DNA from: Paenibacillus baekrokdamisoli
GTDB taxonomy: Bacteria > Bacillota > Bacilli > Paenibacillales > Paenibacillaceae
Length of the DNA: 64,000 nt
NCBI RefSeq assembly: GCF_003945345.1
Contig: NZ_AP019308.1
Location: 5,446,501-5,510,500, forward strand
Direction: 5' to 3'
Shown one piece after another: positions 51,809 through 61,262 of this stretch. Position 1 is the first letter of the stretch. Every line of letters begins with the position of its first letter. The notes beneath the pieces were generated by a model. It searched no databases. It was given only the letters and a program-made list of their open reading frames with translations, and was not told where the DNA came from. The position numbers and the translations under genes are program-made.

Positions 51809-54121
51809 CTAACCTAAATCCTTATCATCGATGTGAGGAGCTATACGATGCGTTATTTCTCCATCCGTTTCACTAAACGGTGATCGCCAGGATTGTGCCC
51901 GGTAATCTCCAGGAGTGAGTCCGGTAATTCGTTTGAACATACGGGTGAAGGAATTGGCATTGTGATATCCGACTTTATTGGCTACTTCCTGAATTTTATC
52001 ATCGGTTTCCATAAGGATTATTTTTGCTTTACGAATGCGAACGTCCTCGAGATAATCGTTAAAAGTTTTGCCTGTCTTGTTCTTAATATACTTGCCCATA
52101 TATCTGATGGATAAATTAAGCTTGCTTGCGATGGCCTCCTGACTGATATCTCCACCGCTATGATGCTCAATATAAGCAATAACATAGTCGACAATAGGAT
52201 CCTTGCCAGCATTTTTGATGCTAATTAAAGAAGCGGCTTTCTCAACTAAGGAGATATAGAAGGTAAGATATTGCTCTTCAGATACGAACTCCTTTATTTG
52301 TTCATAGGGAGTCAGCTCAGCAAGCAATTCCCCGACCTCGATTTTTTGTGACATCAGGTTAAGTAAAATCTGCGAGATAATATCACTGGCCATTTGCTTG
52401 TATTCAAGGGCTATGCCATTGACGCTCAGACGCTGCAGCATGCGGCGGATCGACTGCAGAATATCTGCAGTGTTGCCCGCCTCGATCTGAGCCGACAGCT
52501 TCATTAGCTCGGGAGGTGCAATCTGAAACCGGTTCTGTACATGGCTAAGCTTGGTAATGATCTGGATATCCGCATTTAGTTTGCGTTCACGAATCATCTC
52601 CAAAGTCTCTTCATAGGCCACTGTAAAATCGCTGGGATTTTGCAACCGTAGATTGGTAGCGATTGTAATGTAATACTGCTCCTGCTGGTTAAATTTCTCC
52701 GTCAGGATATGTAGTGTTTCAGTCAACTTATGTTGATCCTGTAAGTCGTTCTCACTGAAAATAATCGCAACGATTAAATCCCTCTCAATCTGCAATATTT
52801 CGGATTGGATGAAGCTACATTGGATATTCAAATTGATTATCTCCATGAAGTGTGCGGTAGTTTGCATGTCCTGCGATGTTTCATGAATAGGGTGAGCAGA
52901 TTGGAGTTGAAACATAATAAAATAAAAGGGCTTGGTCGAATCAATCAGGCTCTGCATGTCCTTGCTGCCGAGAGGGATGTTTTTCACCTTGTTCCAATAT
53001 CCATAGGTCTTCAATAGGGAATCCTTCATCTGAAGGTCTTGATTTATTTTTTGATTAGAGTTGATGATCGTTTTCAACCTATCGCCAATCTGAATATATT
53101 CTCGTATCGTACTCCTTAAATGAAAATTAGGATTCATCATTTGCAACGAATCCAGAATACGTTGGACAGGAAGCTTGAATCGTATACTGAACAGAATGGA
53201 AATGAGCAGGCTGAGCACTAAAGACAAGGCGAATAGAATAAGTAATATCCAACTCAGGCGGGATACGGTGGAGGCGATTTGTTGGTTAGGAGTAACATTT
53301 ATATAGATGAGATTAGATTTTTCACCTTTCTGGTAGAAGTAGTAATTGTGATTGGAGGAGTCATAAGCCTGCTCGGTTCGCGTAATTTTATAATTTGTAA
53401 ACGCTTTACTTTGAGGCGTGTTGAAAAAAAGCGTTCCCTTATCATCGCTTATAAAGAATAAGTCATTCGTAGAGAAGTGAGAGTTCAGGTAAATGGCATC
53501 CGCGTTAATAAACGCGGCAATGTAGCTTTGCTTCTGCAAAACGTTCTTGATAATGATGGGAAAGTAGAGCCCCGCGTCCTCAATCTTTCCGTTGAAATTA
53601 CGCTTCTGGAACCGCGCGGCCGGAAAAATCCGCATATGATAATCTTCTTCAATCTGTTTTTCCCAGAAGTCAGCGTTATAATCAGCGTTAATATAAGAGT
53701 TCTCGAACATCTCAGGAATACTATTTAACCCTTTTTTATCAATAATGAAAGATAGACTACTATTATAGAAAAATAGGTTTTCCAAATTGAGGTTGTTGTA
53801 GTTGGACAGAATGGCATTTATTTCCGCAGCCAAACTGTTCATGGCGATAAAATCCGAATTTTTCTTCTTAAGGATGGACATGTCGGTGCCAACATATAGA
53901 TTTGTGGTGATATCGTCTAGCAGCCGAAACTGCTTTTCGTAATTATTAACGGTATTGCTCATAGTCAGCTTATTGTATTTAATAATTTCCGTTCGCAACG
54001 TTTTCTGAAAGAAATTAAAGGAAAGCAGGTTGAAGATGAAAGAGATCATCACGATAATTAGAAAGCTTAAAAGCAATTTGAAGAAAAACGAATTCCGTTT
54101 CTTCTGCAGGAAAGTTATCAT
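51809..54121 (-). CDS. Membrane-bound AraC family regulator (YesN-like sensor regulator)
   Basis: A 770-aa protein with a membrane helix at about 14-37 (FFFKLLLSFLIIVMISFIFN), an extracellular sensor part, and a second helix near 290 (ILLILFALSLVLSLLISILF). A cytoplasmic middle part is followed by a C-terminal AraC domain (ISQEAIASKLNLSIRYMGKY, KIQEVANKVGYHNANSFTRM). AAGGAG lies 8 bp before ATG 54121, so the longer GTG start at 54130 is unlikely. It is divergent from the Tat beta-helix/tatAC/importer cluster and probably turns it on in response to a sugar. More AT-rich than most neighbours. Confidence 0.9.
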   Translation of the reverse strand: MITFLQKKRNSFFFKLLLSFLIIVMISFIFNLLSFNFFQKTLRTEIIKYNKLTMSNTVNNYEKQFRLLDDITTNLYVGTDMSILKKKNSDFIAMNSLAAEINAILSNYNNLNLENLFFYNSSLSFIIDKKGLNSIPEMFENSYINADYNADFWEKQIEEDYHMRIFPAARFQKRNFNGKIEDAGLYFPIIIKNVLQKQSYIAAFINADAIYLNSHFSTNDLFFISDDKGTLFFNTPQSKAFTNYKITRTEQAYDSSNHNYYFYQKGEKSNLIYINVTPNQQIASTVSRLSWILLILFALSLVLSLLISILFSIRFKLPVQRILDSLQMMNPNFHLRSTIREYIQIGDRLKTIINSNQKINQDLQMKDSLLKTYGYWNKVKNIPLGSKDMQSLIDSTKPFYFIMFQLQSAHPIHETSQDMQTTAHFMEIINLNIQCSFIQSEILQIERDLIVAIIFSENDLQDQHKLTETLHILTEKFNQQEQYYITIATNLRLQNPSDFTVAYEETLEMIRERKLNADIQIITKLSHVQNRFQIAPPELMKLSAQIEAGNTADILQSIRRMLQRLSVNGIALEYKQMASDIISQILLNLMSQKIEVGELLAELTPYEQIKEFVSEEQYLTFYISLVEKAASLISIKNAGKDPIVDYVIAYIEHHSGGDISQEAIASKLNLSIRYMGKYIKNKTGKTFNDYLEDVRIRKAKIILMETDDKIQEVANKVGYHNANSFTRMFKRITGLTPGDYRAQSWRSPFSETDGEITHRIAPHIDDKDLG

Positions 54122-54362
54122 AACTAACACTCCTTAATCTAGCTGAGTAGAATTATCATAATCGATTTCATCTCAGAAATGAAACCTTCATTTTTTCACT
54201 TGTTATTCATTCGAGTACGAATATCGAAAATCTAATGATTGAGGATAAATGGAATAAGAAGCCGGATATTGCGTGTTTCAAAGTATGTCATGCTGGTTCT
54301 ATTATGGGGACAAGCCTTCCTGAAGGCCAATAGGAATACCAATCATAGAGGAGCGTGTTGAT

Positions 54363-56414
54363 GTGGGAATGAAGGATGAAGCGAATGTGAAACAGGATGA
54401 AGCTGTCGGAGAAAGCTTGATTAGCCGTCGAAAAATGCTTGCTTCGCTCAGTATTGCGGGTGTAGCCATCGCTGCGGGGACACTGCTTCCGGGAGGTATG
54501 GGAACGGCTCACGCGGATGTGTTGAAGGGAAAGGCTCATGCAGATGTGTTGAACGATTCCGTAGCCGATATCCCGGCGCTTCTAGCCTATTCTCGTGGGA
54601 CGAATACTTGCGTTATCGTAGCCGATCCTCTGCGAGGCGGTATTTTTAGTTGGTCCAGTACAGGGACTCCGAATGGCGGGACAGTATTTGCAGCGTCCGG
54701 CGGAGGGGTTTGGAACAGGCAATTCAGCGGAGCATTCAATGTATGCTGGTTTGGAGCTAAATCGTTGACGGACAGTACGGCAGCTATACAAGCGGCATTC
54801 AACGCGATTACTCGTCCAGGATGTGTCTTTTTCCCGGCGGGGGACTATTATATTTCCGCGCAGATTATCATTCCAACTCAAGTGGTTAGCGTACGGGGCG
54901 AAGGACAATATGTTACCTATATAAGGGCAAGGACTAATGGTTCAATTCTGCATGCCATGTTCTTAGGAACAAATGCGGATACAATGGAATTCAATAGTAT
55001 CTCTCTTGCCGGGGAAGGTAATGCGGACTCTGCTATTTTTTACAATAATATTAATCATAGCGCTTTCATTAATCTATTTATTACGGGAACTGGGGTCGTA
55101 GCCATCCATATAAATGGATGGAACAATAAGTTTCAAAACTGTCAGATCGTAGCCAATGCGGGCAATGGAATTGAAGCTTTTGGAACCCCTTATTACAACA
55201 ATAACCTAACTGTACTATGCTGTGAGATTTATGCTAATGGCGGGATCGGCATGCGTGTCGGAAACGGGATGAATGTTACTATTAGTAGCAGTACACTCGA
55301 GCATAACAAGGTGGCAGCAATTATTGCTTACGATATACAAAATATTAATATTGTTGATAGTTATTTCGAGCGTAATGCACAAGTTGGATTTAATTATACG
55401 GATGCGCAGAACGTTACGCCGATCAACATCAAGAGTGATATTCATCTGCTTGGTGGAGGAGCGACGATAATCGGAATCGATCCATCGAAGCCAGTGGAAT
55501 GCGCGAAGATAAGCGGTATTGAATGGTCACCTTTGAATAGTGCAGGGGTAGATAATGGCGGAATTAATAACACGAGCTTCGTATTCAGCAACTACCTGGA
55601 CAAAGTAACCATTGAGAATGTGCATTGTTTTGATACGTCCAAAACGGATTCATTATTAACGATATGGGGCAATGGACTCACTAGTATTGTCAAAGGATAC
55701 GTTTCTATTAGAGGAAATAGCAAGTCGGATGTACAACTAATCGGTGTAGATAACGGAGTTGCAGTTAGTGGCGGGCATTTGATTGAGATTTCAAATACGA
55801 GATCAAAAAATTACTACAACCCTAATTTTATCGATTATCAACGTATGGCCGAAACTTATTTGGGCAATCTGCTTAAATCACAAGAAAGGCTCAGTGATTA
55901 TCCATCATTTGAGCTTACAGAGGGCAACGAGTGGTGGGGAAGCTTCGTGGATGTAGCAACGAAGTTTCCTGAGCTTAAGGGGAAACTCATTTGGTTTGGG
56001 GCTTGGGTTAAAGCTGCTACAGGGAATGATGTCAAGATAGTAACTTATGACGGAGTAGCTCCCCATGGAGACACTATTGCTGCAGCGGGAACAGGGAAGT
56101 GGCAGTATAAATCCATTCTTATTCCTGTTCCCAGCAATGCTACCTCTCTGGCTTGCGCTTTTCAGAAGCTGGGCTCGGGAAGCAAAGCTAATGTGGCGTT
56201 CCCGGTTATGGCTTTAGTTGGTTCCTCGCTAGACCGGTTCGAGATAGGAAGCGAAGTTGATTTCCGTTCAACGTCTTATCCGACAACGGGATACTGGGAA
56301 CAGGATGATGTTGTACGAAATTCAGCTCCATCTGCAGGTGGCGTAATGGGTTGGGTATGTACTGCTGCGGGAAGTCCGGGAACATGGAAAGGTTTTGGAA
56401 AAATCGATATCTAA
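54363..56414 (+). CDS. Tat-exported right-handed beta-helix protein (pectate-lyase-3-like)
   Basis: A 683-aa protein. Twin-arginine motif SRRKML with the pair at residues 22-23, hydrophobic stretch, and AHA cleavage site near residue 50; the segment KAHADVL is repeated right after. The beta-helix begins CWFGAKSLTDSTAAIQAAFN and FFPAGDYYI. The middle holds Asn/Ile-rich rungs. The C-terminal part has a lectin-like domain (FGAWVKAATGNDVKI) and a spike-type tail (TTGYWEQDDVVRNSAPSAGG, MGWVCTAAGSPGTWKGF). GTG 54363 lies 9 bp after GAGGAG. The stop codon is followed at once by tatA, with the tatA ribosome site beginning on it, so cargo and translocase are co-expressed. Confidence 0.88.
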   Translation: MGMKDEANVKQDEAVGESLISRRKMLASLSIAGVAIAAGTLLPGGMGTAHADVLKGKAHADVLNDSVADIPALLAYSRGTNTCVIVADPLRGGIFSWSSTGTPNGGTVFAASGGGVWNRQFSGAFNVCWFGAKSLTDSTAAIQAAFNAITRPGCVFFPAGDYYISAQIIIPTQVVSVRGEGQYVTYIRARTNGSILHAMFLGTNADTMEFNSISLAGEGNADSAIFYNNINHSAFINLFITGTGVVAIHINGWNNKFQNCQIVANAGNGIEAFGTPYYNNNLTVLCCEIYANGGIGMRVGNGMNVTISSSTLEHNKVAAIIAYDIQNINIVDSYFERNAQVGFNYTDAQNVTPINIKSDIHLLGGGATIIGIDPSKPVECAKISGIEWSPLNSAGVDNGGINNTSFVFSNYLDKVTIENVHCFDTSKTDSLLTIWGNGLTSIVKGYVSIRGNSKSDVQLIGVDNGVAVSGGHLIEISNTRSKNYYNPNFIDYQRMAETYLGNLLKSQERLSDYPSFELTEGNEWWGSFVDVATKFPELKGKLIWFGAWVKAATGNDVKIVTYDGVAPHGDTIAAAGTGKWQYKSILIPVPSNATSLACAFQKLGSGSKANVAFPVMALVGSSLDRFEIGSEVDFRSTSYPTTGYWEQDDVVRNSAPSAGGVMGWVCTAAGSPGTWKGFGKIDI

Positions 56415-56427
56415 GGAGATGATTGCA

Positions 56428-56649
56428 ATGCCACATTTTAGCGCGTCCACAATCGTATTATTGGTAATCGTTGCTCTTCTATTCTTCGGACCAAAGAGAC
56501 TTCCCGAATTAGGTCGTGCAGTTGGCAATACGTTAAAAGAATTTAAAAAGGGAACTAGAGAGATGATAGCTGAGGAAGAATTACATTCCCCTGTGCAGCT
56601 TGAGAAAGAGAATCTTGAAAGTAAGTCATCGGGAGGAATGGAAAGGTGA
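56428..56649 (+). CDS. tatA: Sec-independent protein translocase subunit TatA (copy 2)
   Basis: A 73-aa TatA with the same membrane helix, FGP hinge and amphipathic helix as copy 1; only the acidic tail differs at two residues. AAGGAG (56413-56418) overlaps the stop of the beta-helix gene, leaving 13 bp between the genes. tatC follows after 4 bp. Probable dedicated partner for the exported beta-helix protein just upstream. Confidence 0.95.
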   Translation: MPHFSASTIVLLVIVALLFFGPKRLPELGRAVGNTLKEFKKGTREMIAEEELHSPVQLEKENLESKSSGGMER

Positions 56650-56653
56650 TCCT

Positions 56654-57415
56654 ATGAAGGATAGGTCAATGTCACTATTTGATCATCTGGGAGAGCTTCG
56701 CAAGCACATCATATGGATTACGATTGTACTGGTAGTTACTATGATCGTTGGTTTTTTTCTTGCAAGTCCGGTTCTGGAATATTTGAAAAAGACAGAGCCG
56801 GCTTCAACTATTCAATGGAACGCCTTTGCTCCATGGGATGGCGTTCGAATCTACTTGCATTTTTCATTCATTCTCGCTCTCGTAGTGACAATTCCATTTA
56901 CATTCTATCGCCTTTGGTTCTTTGTCAAACCTGGATTGAGTGAGAGGGAAAGGGAAGCAACTTTACGATATATTCCTTATACGATTGTTCTCTTTTTAGT
57001 CGGATTTAGCTTTGCCTATTTTATTGTGTTTCCCCTAGCCTTTCATTTTACGTCGGGATTTAATGAGAGCATGGGGCTGACGGAAACCTATGGAATCACC
57101 CAATATTTTTCATTCATGTTTAATATCATTTTGCCACTGTCATTATTATTTGAAATGCCAATTGTCATTCTATTCTTAACGAGAATTGGGCTGTTGAACC
57201 CTACTCTTCTTGGCAAGGTTCGCCGATATGCTTATATGTTGCTGCTTGTGTTGGCTACCTTCATTACACCGCCTGATGTTATTTCCGTATTAATCGTGGC
57301 TGTACCGCTAATCGGACTTTATGAAGTGAGTATCCTCATTTCAAGATATGTCCTCCAGAAGCAATTGACCAAAGAGTCCGTCCGGGAGAACACCGCACAA
57401 TCCATCAAGCTCTAG
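56654..57415 (+). CDS. tatC: Sec-independent protein translocase subunit TatC (copy 2)
   Basis: A 253-aa TatC with FDHLGELRKHI, KPGLSEREREATL and LLFEMPIVILFL intact. A handful of substitutions against copy 1, among them TIPFTF for TVPFTF, AFHFTS for AFRFTS and a different C-terminus (TAQSIKL). All are mild, so both copies look functional. Confidence 0.95.
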   Translation: MKDRSMSLFDHLGELRKHIIWITIVLVVTMIVGFFLASPVLEYLKKTEPASTIQWNAFAPWDGVRIYLHFSFILALVVTIPFTFYRLWFFVKPGLSEREREATLRYIPYTIVLFLVGFSFAYFIVFPLAFHFTSGFNESMGLTETYGITQYFSFMFNIILPLSLLFEMPIVILFLTRIGLLNPTLLGKVRRYAYMLLLVLATFITPPDVISVLIVAVPLIGLYEVSILISRYVLQKQLTKESVRENTAQSIKL

Positions 57416-57634
57416 CGTCATGTAATCGTGTGATCGACACACATTAAGTAAATAGTTATTCAATTGTAGCTCATGTTGAAGACTTAGGTACAAATGGAAT
57501 AGGATGACCGATATTGCGCCTTTCCAGGTCAGGGATTTCGCCACTATGATTAGGGTGCTTAGGGTGCGACAGCACAGAAGCATGCTTCAAATTCAAAGAA
57601 GGGCTGTATAAATTTGTTCGAGGGGGAAAAGAAA

Positions 57635-59353
57635 TTGAAAAGAAGAAGCAGGCGTTTGATCGGATTCACGCTAGCAGCTATTTTGTTGGTACTGACAGCT
57701 TGTAGCAACAATAAAGGGAACAACGCACAATCTCCAGTTCAGAGCAGTGAAGCAAGCGGCACCGCGTCAACTCCATCATCTCCTACAGCAAGCGAAACTA
57801 ACGGAATGAATGCAGACGGAAAGTACGATCCGCCTATTACGCTGACAACGGTAAAACCACAGGAAATTACCGTTAAGTTCACAGATGGTGATTCCATGGA
57901 GAACAATGTATGGACTCGTGCTTACGAGGAGAAATACGGAATCAAGGTTAAAACCTTGTGGTCTGTCGACCCAAGTCAATATGCTCAGAAGATGAACCTA
58001 ACGATCGTATCCGGAGAGATCCCCGACTTCTTCCGTGCCACTGCGACACAATTTAAACAGTTGGCTGATGCGGACTTGCTTGCCGATTTGACGGATGTCT
58101 ATGCTAAACAGGCTACGGATTCCGTAAAAAGCTTGCTGACCGAAGAAGGGAATTTGGCACTTGATTCTGCAACTATCGATGGCAAACTAATGGGTATTCC
58201 GTTCACCACCCCTAGCCGGGAAGGCGCACAGGCCTTATACGTTCGCACGGATTGGCTGAAGAAATTGAATCTTCCGGAACCGAAGACAATGGAAGATGTC
58301 TATAAGATCAGCGAGGCGTTCACAACGCAGGATCCGGATAATAATGGAAAACAGGATACTTACGGGTTAGCTGTCGACAAGGACTTTATTCTTCTGACGG
58401 GGTTTTTCAACAGCTTCCATGCTTACCCCGGCAGCTTTGCGTCGAATTTAGTGAATTTCTTCCTCAAGGATAGCTCGGGCAACCTAACTTCCGGAACGAT
58501 TCAGCCGGAGGTAAAAGCAGCTCTGGGCAAGCTGCAACAATTATTCAAAGCGAAGCAAATTGATCCAGAGTTCGGCGCGAAAGATACAACAAAAGTATAC
58601 GAGATGATTTCTAATGGCAAGATCGGCATGATGTATGGTCCGTATTATACCCCTTTATTTCCGCTTCAGGGCGGCAAAGACAAGGATCCATCCATGGAGT
58701 GGAAAGCCTTCCCGATTTTCTCGGTGGACTCTACTCCGGCCAAATCGCAGACAGTGCTCGGCGTTGATGGCTACTGGGTCGTGAAAAAAGGCGTTGAACA
58801 TCCTGAAGCTATTCTTAAGATGCTTGATTTCTGGAACGAAACGTTCTACAAAAACACGTCGGATGAGATTCAACGCAAATTTAATAGCTCGGAAGACGGC
58901 AACCAGATATGGCTGCTTAACAACATCGCTGCCTATAAAGCGTTTAAGAATGTCGACGAGAGCCGACGGATCATTGCGGCGCTGGACAGCAAGGATACTT
59001 CTAAGCTGAATGCTGAAGAAAAGGGTGTCTACGAGAAAATACTTAAATTTCAAAAAGGCGATCAGACGAATTGGGGTTGGGCCCAGATTTTCAGTAAAGG
59101 TGGAACAATGTCTATTTCCGATTACTATCGTCAGAACGATCTATATGTCACGGATGAATTTACAACCGCACCACTTGATTCAATGGTTGAGAAGCAGCCT
59201 GTACTGACCAAATTGCATGCGGAGACGTTCACCAAGATTATACTTGGACTTGCTCCAGTGGACGAATTCGATAACTTCACTAAGAAATGGTTGGAGCTTG
59301 GCGGAAGTGAAGTTTTGGCAGACGTGAACAAATGGTACAAGACGAAAAAGTAA
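57635..59353 (+). CDS. ABC importer oligosaccharide-binding lipoprotein (LipO/LplA-like)
   Basis: A 572-aa binding protein. The TTG start at 57635 follows GAGGGGGA; the TTG at 57614 is upstream of that site. The lipobox is VLTAC near residue 22, then a Ser/Ala/Thr linker. WLKKLNLPEPKTMEDVYKIS and QDPDNNGKQDTYGLA are typical of the LplA group that takes up large uronic-acid-containing or other oligosaccharides. The 219-bp gap upstream contains TTAGGGTGC twice in tandem (57550-57567) and no clear promoter, so it may be read through from tatC. Confidence 0.92.
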   Translation: MKRRSRRLIGFTLAAILLVLTACSNNKGNNAQSPVQSSEASGTASTPSSPTASETNGMNADGKYDPPITLTTVKPQEITVKFTDGDSMENNVWTRAYEEKYGIKVKTLWSVDPSQYAQKMNLTIVSGEIPDFFRATATQFKQLADADLLADLTDVYAKQATDSVKSLLTEEGNLALDSATIDGKLMGIPFTTPSREGAQALYVRTDWLKKLNLPEPKTMEDVYKISEAFTTQDPDNNGKQDTYGLAVDKDFILLTGFFNSFHAYPGSFASNLVNFFLKDSSGNLTSGTIQPEVKAALGKLQQLFKAKQIDPEFGAKDTTKVYEMISNGKIGMMYGPYYTPLFPLQGGKDKDPSMEWKAFPIFSVDSTPAKSQTVLGVDGYWVVKKGVEHPEAILKMLDFWNETFYKNTSDEIQRKFNSSEDGNQIWLLNNIAAYKAFKNVDESRRIIAALDSKDTSKLNAEEKGVYEKILKFQKGDQTNWGWAQIFSKGGTMSISDYYRQNDLYVTDEFTTAPLDSMVEKQPVLTKLHAETFTKIILGLAPVDEFDNFTKKWLELGGSEVLADVNKWYKTKK

Positions 59354-59368
59354 ACGAACTTACGCAAT

Positions 59369-59397
59369 GGGGAGAGAAAGATTCGCTCTCTCCCTTT
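59369..59397 (+). terminator. Intercistronic hairpin between binding protein and permease genes
   Basis: GGGAGAG (59370-59376) pairs with CTCTCCC (59388-59394), followed by TTTCC. Same position as the hairpins at 17309 and 43930 in the other two importer operons. Confidence 0.6.
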
Positions 59398-59443
59398 CCA
59401 ATGGGCAAATAGGAACCCAGCTTTAGGTGGAGGTGATCGGACT

Positions 59444-60337
59444 TTGTCCAAGAAACTAGCGAATTGGCCGCTGCATCTTATGATTTTACCGAGTCTGATT
59501 CTAGTCCTTATATTCTGTTATGGTCCTATGATGGGTATCGTAATCGCTTTCCAGAAGTTTATTCCGACCAAAGGATTTACAGGATCTAAATGGGTTGGGT
59601 TAGACAACTTCAGATACGTGATTAGCTTACCCGATACCATCCTAGTTCTGAAGAATACAGTATTCATCGCTTTAATGAAAATTATCACGGGGCTCATTGT
59701 CCCCCTTACCGTCGCTCTGCTCATTAACGAAGTACTCCATAAATTTTCCAAACGTTCCATTCAGACCCTCATTTATTTGCCGCATTTTCTGTCCTGGACC
59801 ATATTGGGCGGTGTATTGATTGATATTTTGTCGCCTTCGGTGGGGATCGTGAACTCCTTGATCAAAGCGATTGGATTTCAACCCATTTATTTTCTCGGGA
59901 ATAATCATTGGTTTCCCTATGTGCTTGTCATCACCAATGTATGGAAGGAATTTGGATTTAGCACGATTTTATATTTAGCGGCTTTGACGAGCATTAGTCC
60001 TGTCTTATATGAAGCGGCAGTAATGGACGGAGCCAATCGCATACGTCAAACCTGGCATATTACGCTGCCAGGGATGAGACCTATAATCATTCTACTTGCA
60101 ACGCTCAGTCTTGCAAGCGTGCTCAATGCAGGCTTTGATCAAGTATTCGTTCTCTATAATCCGCAGGTTTACGAGAGTGGAGATATTATCGACACTTATG
60201 TTTATCGTATGGGCTTACTTAGCGCACAGTTTGGTCCAGCTACGGCAATAGGCTTATTTAACTCTATTGTTTCCTTTATCCTGATTTCCGTTTCTTATAT
60301 TCTCGCGTACCGATTTGCGAAATACCGTATCTTCTAG
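59444..60337 (+). CDS. ABC importer permease (LplB-like)
   Basis: A 297-aa membrane protein with six hydrophobic segments and the EAA loop YEAAVMDGANRIRQTWHITL. LPSLILVLIFCYGPMMGIVI at the N-terminus is typical of LplB/YteP. TTG start behind a full GGAGGTGATC ribosome site. Confidence 0.94.
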   Translation: MSKKLANWPLHLMILPSLILVLIFCYGPMMGIVIAFQKFIPTKGFTGSKWVGLDNFRYVISLPDTILVLKNTVFIALMKIITGLIVPLTVALLINEVLHKFSKRSIQTLIYLPHFLSWTILGGVLIDILSPSVGIVNSLIKAIGFQPIYFLGNNHWFPYVLVITNVWKEFGFSTILYLAALTSISPVLYEAAVMDGANRIRQTWHITLPGMRPIIILLATLSLASVLNAGFDQVFVLYNPQVYESGDIIDTYVYRMGLLSAQFGPATAIGLFNSIVSFILISVSYILAYRFAKYRIF

Positions 60338-60355
60338 GAAAGGAGCCATAAGATT

Positions 60356-61234
60356 ATGCGGGATTCCGGTTGGAGAATCGGCTTTCAAATCGTCAATTAT
60401 ACCTTTCTATGCATGATCTCTATTCTTTGTATACTGCCGATGATTCATGTCCTAGCCCTGTCCCTTAGTTCTAACGCCGCTGCTTCCGCAGGTATTGTCA
60501 GGTTGTGGCCGATCGGGCTTAACACTACATCTTATGCTTACGTTTTGGATCAGGCTGGATTTATCCATTCGTTCCTCATCTCGTTGCAACGCGTTGGATT
60601 GGGGATTATTATCAATCTCTTACTTACGGTGACATTGGCGTATCCGCTCTCTAAGGAATCCACAAAGTTTAAATCGCGTACCTTTTACGCTTGGTTTTTT
60701 GTCTTTACGATGTTGTTCAGCGGCGGGCTTATCCCAACTTATATGATCATTAAGTCGTTGGGTCTATTGGATTCGCTTTGGGCACTCGTTCTTCCCGGGG
60801 CAGTTCCAGTATTCAGCGCAATCCTATTGCTTAACTTCTTTAGGGGGCTGCCGAAGGAGCTTGAAGAGGCGGCTTTCATAGATGGAGCAGGACATTTCAC
60901 GACATTATTCAGAATATTCCTCCCTTTGTCCACTCCGGCTTTAGCTACGATTCTGTTGCTGACTATGGTAGGGCATTGGAACAGTTGGTTTGATGGGCTT
61001 ATCTACATGAATTCACCTCAGAATTACCCGCTGCAAAGTTATTTGCAGACGATCGTGATTGACAAAACGTTTACAGGCTTGACGAACCTCAATACGGAAA
61101 TGTTGAGGAACGTCTCCGACAGGACGGTTAAGTCAGCTCAAATATTCCTCGGTGCATTGCCCGTTCTTCTGGTATATCCATTTCTACAGAAATTCTTCAT
61201 GAAGGGAATCGTTATGGGAAGCGTCAAGGAATAA
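60356..61234 (+). CDS. ABC importer permease (LplC/YtcP-like)
   Basis: A 292-aa membrane protein with the EAA loop KELEEAAFIDGAGHFTTLFR and the C-terminus FMKGIVMGSVKE, the LplC/YtcP signature end. AAGGAG precedes ATG 60356, 18 bp after the previous gene. With 57635 and 59444 it forms an importer that lacks its own ATPase. Confidence 0.94.
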   Translation: MRDSGWRIGFQIVNYTFLCMISILCILPMIHVLALSLSSNAAASAGIVRLWPIGLNTTSYAYVLDQAGFIHSFLISLQRVGLGIIINLLLTVTLAYPLSKESTKFKSRTFYAWFFVFTMLFSGGLIPTYMIIKSLGLLDSLWALVLPGAVPVFSAILLLNFFRGLPKELEEAAFIDGAGHFTTLFRIFLPLSTPALATILLLTMVGHWNSWFDGLIYMNSPQNYPLQSYLQTIVIDKTFTGLTNLNTEMLRNVSDRTVKSAQIFLGALPVLLVYPFLQKFFMKGIVMGSVKE

Positions 61235-61262
61235 TAACATATGTAAAATGGAGGGTTAATAT

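Larger units (their letters stand above)
56389..57426 (+). repeat. Duplicated tatAC segment, copy 2 (partner 4541-5578)
   Basis: Matches copy 1 at constant offset with about two dozen base changes. The left edge lies in the last nine codons of the beta-helix gene and the right edge about 10 bp past the tatC stop. Confidence 0.9.
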
